DNA from: Bacteroidota bacterium | GTDB lineage: Bacteria > Bacteroidota > Rhodothermia > Balneolales > HLUCCA01 | Direction of reading: 5' to 3' | Assembly (NCBI GenBank): GCA_003448835.1 | Contig: DLXM01000344.1 | Coordinates: 1 to 7,309 of the forward strand | Length of the DNA stretch: 7,309 nt | In this document: one piece after another, positions 6,059 to 7,309 of the stretch | Position numbering within the stretch: position 1 is the first letter of the stretch | Layout of the letters: every line of letters begins with the position of its first letter | The notes under the pieces: model-generated | Told to the model about the DNA's origin: nothing | Databases searched by the model: none | The model's input: the letters and a program-made list of their open reading frames with translations, nothing else | Program-made: the position numbers and the translations under genes

Positions 6059-7087
6059 TTACTCGTTGGTTCCAATAATGTCCTCAGCCCGATAGAACTG
6101 GAAGGTCTTGTCATCAGACATTGCCACAAAGAGTCCGTTCGGAAAGTTAGTGTTTAATCCAACATCTGTGATCTCGTTTCCATCACTTTCTACAGCCATC
6201 GTGGGGACCGATCGAAGGTAAGAGTTATCGCCCTCACGTGTGTATAAATTGAAACGTTGTCCCTGTTGGTCGGATAGAATCAGATAACCGGTTCCATCCT
6301 GATTTTTATAGATAGAAAGCCCTTCATGGTCGTCTTTCACATTATCAAGAGCGAACGTAGCAAGTTCTTCGGACGAGCTATCCGGGTGGGCATAGTATTT
6401 TCTGACCCCAAATCCTTCATCGGAAGCATAAAAATATCCAAGTTCATTATCTGAAACCATCGCCTCGATTTCTTTGAGTCCACTGAATTGACCAAATTGG
6501 CGTACCACATTCCCGGTTACATAACCTTCACCGGAGTCGATGAGTTCGTATTGCCAGATATAGGATCCTGATGGACCGAGTTTTCTTCCAACCATGGCAA
6601 AAATAGTTCCGGTTTCAAGATCGGTAAATAACGAAATACCCATTGGATCTCGGTCTACTTCACCATCGAATACTGAAATACCACCATTATCAATAGGTGT
6701 CATATCGGGCAGGCTAAATACTCTAATCGTATTTTCTCTACGAACTGTTACAACGGCAATATCCAACGTATCAGTTCCCATCACCATATTGTAGGCAATA
6801 TCCACATTATTGGGTCGATTAAGAGGTATAAATGAGCGTTCACGGTCAATTGTACCATCTAGTCTGAAAACATAGAGTCCACCTTGATCAGTATCACACC
6901 CTTTGTCCGTACCAAGAACCAAACTTTGAGCGGGGTCTGTTGGGTGGATCCAAATGGCAGGATCGTCAGTGTCGTACGGTACGGCTTCAGAGATTAGGAC
7001 TGGTTGGGCGCGATCGACAGGGTCGGAACAACCGGATAATAACATGCCCGAAGCTAATAGAGAGACAAATAAGATCGAATTTTTCAT
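6059..7087 (-). CDS. Beta-propeller phytase, lipoprotein
   Basis: This 342-residue protein is a complete beta-propeller phytase, a calcium-dependent enzyme that removes phosphates from myo-inositol hexakisphosphate. Residues 1-20 are a lipoprotein signal with K2, hydrophobic core and lipobox LLSGC (C20), placing it in the outer membrane or on the cell surface. Family motifs in order: DDPAIW (41-46), LGTDKG (58-63) and GGLYVFRLDG (69-78), RPNNVD (91-96), EIEAMVSDNELGYFYASDEG (206-225), DDHEGLSIY (252-260), GYLILSDQ (267-274), SDGNEITDV (301-309), FPNGLFVA (315-322). By my unassisted alignment to Bacillus phytase, D42, K62, K169, E208, E224, D253, E255 and D302 keep metal or phosphate ligands. 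M149 stands where Tyr159 and L170 where Glu180 are expected, and A209 replaces the Gly of the usual EGM. It faces the pyrophosphatase across a shared terminator. The ATG at 7087 has no Shine-Dalgarno sequence; a later in-frame Met (15) would destroy the signal peptide. Confidence 0.93.
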   Translation of the reverse strand: MKNSILFVSLLASGMLLSGCSDPVDRAQPVLISEAVPYDTDDPAIWIHPTDPAQSLVLGTDKGCDTDQGGLYVFRLDGTIDRERSFIPLNRPNNVDIAYNMVMGTDTLDIAVVTVRRENTIRVFSLPDMTPIDNGGISVFDGEVDRDPMGISLFTDLETGTIFAMVGRKLGPSGSYIWQYELIDSGEGYVTGNVVRQFGQFSGLKEIEAMVSDNELGYFYASDEGFGVRKYYAHPDSSSEELATFALDNVKDDHEGLSIYKNQDGTGYLILSDQQGQRFNLYTREGDNSYLRSVPTMAVESDGNEITDVGLNTNFPNGLFVAMSDDKTFQFYRAEDIIGTNE

Positions 7088-7140
7088 GGAAAGAGTATTA
7101 ATTGAACATAGTTTGTTTGGAATTAAAGAAGAAAATAATT

Positions 7141-7169
7141 AACCACTGTTAACTGATTATTAAGTGGTT
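7141..7169. repeat. Inverted repeat upstream of the phytase gene
   Basis: AACCACT (7141-7147) and AGTGGTT (7163-7169) are perfect 7-bp arms around a 15-nt A/T-rich spacer that contains the palindrome GTTAAC. It lies 54-82 bp upstream of the phytase ATG, where an operator or leader hairpin could sit, and about 60 bp before the tRNA promoter. No known regulator site is recognised. The remainder of 7088-7228 shows no gene and no clear phytase promoter. Confidence 0.4.
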
Positions 7170-7228
7170 TGAATTACACGGAAATGGACTCAAAAATCAT
7201 TATACCGATACACACCGCACAAAATAGT

Positions 7229-7260
7229 ATTGACGAAGAATGAATTAGTTCTTATCTTTG
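7229..7260 (+). promoter_or_regulatory. Bacteroidota-type sigma-A promoter for the tRNA
   Basis: TATCTTTG (7253-7260) is an exact match to the Bacteroidota -7 consensus TAnnTTTG. ATTG (7229-7232) sits at the -33 position with a 20-nt gap. The tRNA starts 26 nt after the -7 box, leaving a short 5' leader that includes the palindrome TGCAAAATTGCA (7268-7279). This is the strongest promoter in the window and the best clue to phylum. Confidence 0.8.
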
Positions 7261-7285
7261 CAGTCTTGCAAAATTGCAGGTAAAT

Positions 7286-7309
7286 GCACCCGTAGCTCAA
7301 CTGGATAGA
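7286..7309 (+). tRNA. tRNA, 5' end only, probably tRNA-Arg
   Basis: The last 24 bases fit a tRNA 5' end: acceptor strand GCACCCG, T8-A9, D-stem GCTC, A14, the conserved GG at 18-19, then ATAGA entering the D-stem 3' side. The wording closely resembles bacterial tRNA-Arg (E. coli has GCATCCGTAGCTCAGCTGG). The anticodon lies beyond the window, so the amino acid is not proven; other tRNAs share CGTAGCTCA. Confidence 0.85.

Noticed and set aside
7146..7162. Pho-box-like direct repeat (CTGTTAA, CTGATTA) upstream of phytase
   Set aside because: The CTG steps are only about 6-7 bp apart rather than the 11-bp repeat of PhoB sites, and the match to CTGTCAT is poor.

Overview
The window looks like a chromosomal segment from a Bacteroidota-type bacterium (Bacteroidota sensu lato, including the Balneolota/Rhodothermota side). 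Three things point there. A textbook Bacteroidota sigma-A promoter (TTG, a 20-nt gap, then TATCTTTG) stands in front of a tRNA. The start codons lack Shine-Dalgarno sequences and have A/T-rich leaders. The large TonB-dependent receptor carries an N-terminal carboxypeptidase-regulatory-like domain. The genus cannot be fixed from the sequence alone.

Layout from left to right. (1) The 5' part of a secreted M1-family metallopeptidase on the minus strand, cut by the window edge (1-453). (2) A small protein of unknown function on the plus strand, divergent from it (517-921). (3) A fold-type I PLP-dependent aminotransferase on the minus strand (1048-2196). (4) A 252-bp divergent intergenic region with seven 8-bp tandem units and a potential four-tetrad G-quadruplex. 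(5) A 920-residue TonB-dependent receptor on the plus strand (2449-5211). (6) An intrinsic terminator that overlaps the start of the next gene. (7) A predicted lipoprotein that is a family I inorganic pyrophosphatase (5252-5887). (8) A bidirectional terminator. (9) A beta-propeller phytase lipoprotein on the minus strand (6059-7087). (10) A promoter and the first 24 nt of a tRNA, probably tRNA-Arg, running off the right edge (7229-7309).

The coherent unit is 2449-7087: an outer-membrane TonB-dependent receptor, an exported pyrophosphatase and an exported phytase. I read it as a phosphorus-scavenging locus. The phytase would strip phosphate from inositol phosphates, the pyrophosphatase would hydrolyse PPi outside the cytoplasm, and the receptor would import a product or an organophosphate substrate. 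Functional linkage is inferred from adjacency and shared export; the families themselves are recognised from sequence.

The most unusual points are an inorganic pyrophosphatase (normally cytoplasmic) bearing a lipobox with its catalytic residues intact; its start codon and signal-peptide codons lying inside a terminator hairpin and its T8 run, which suggests attenuation or slippage control; and a phytase with substitutions at two positions that appear to be active-site positions in Bacillus phytase.
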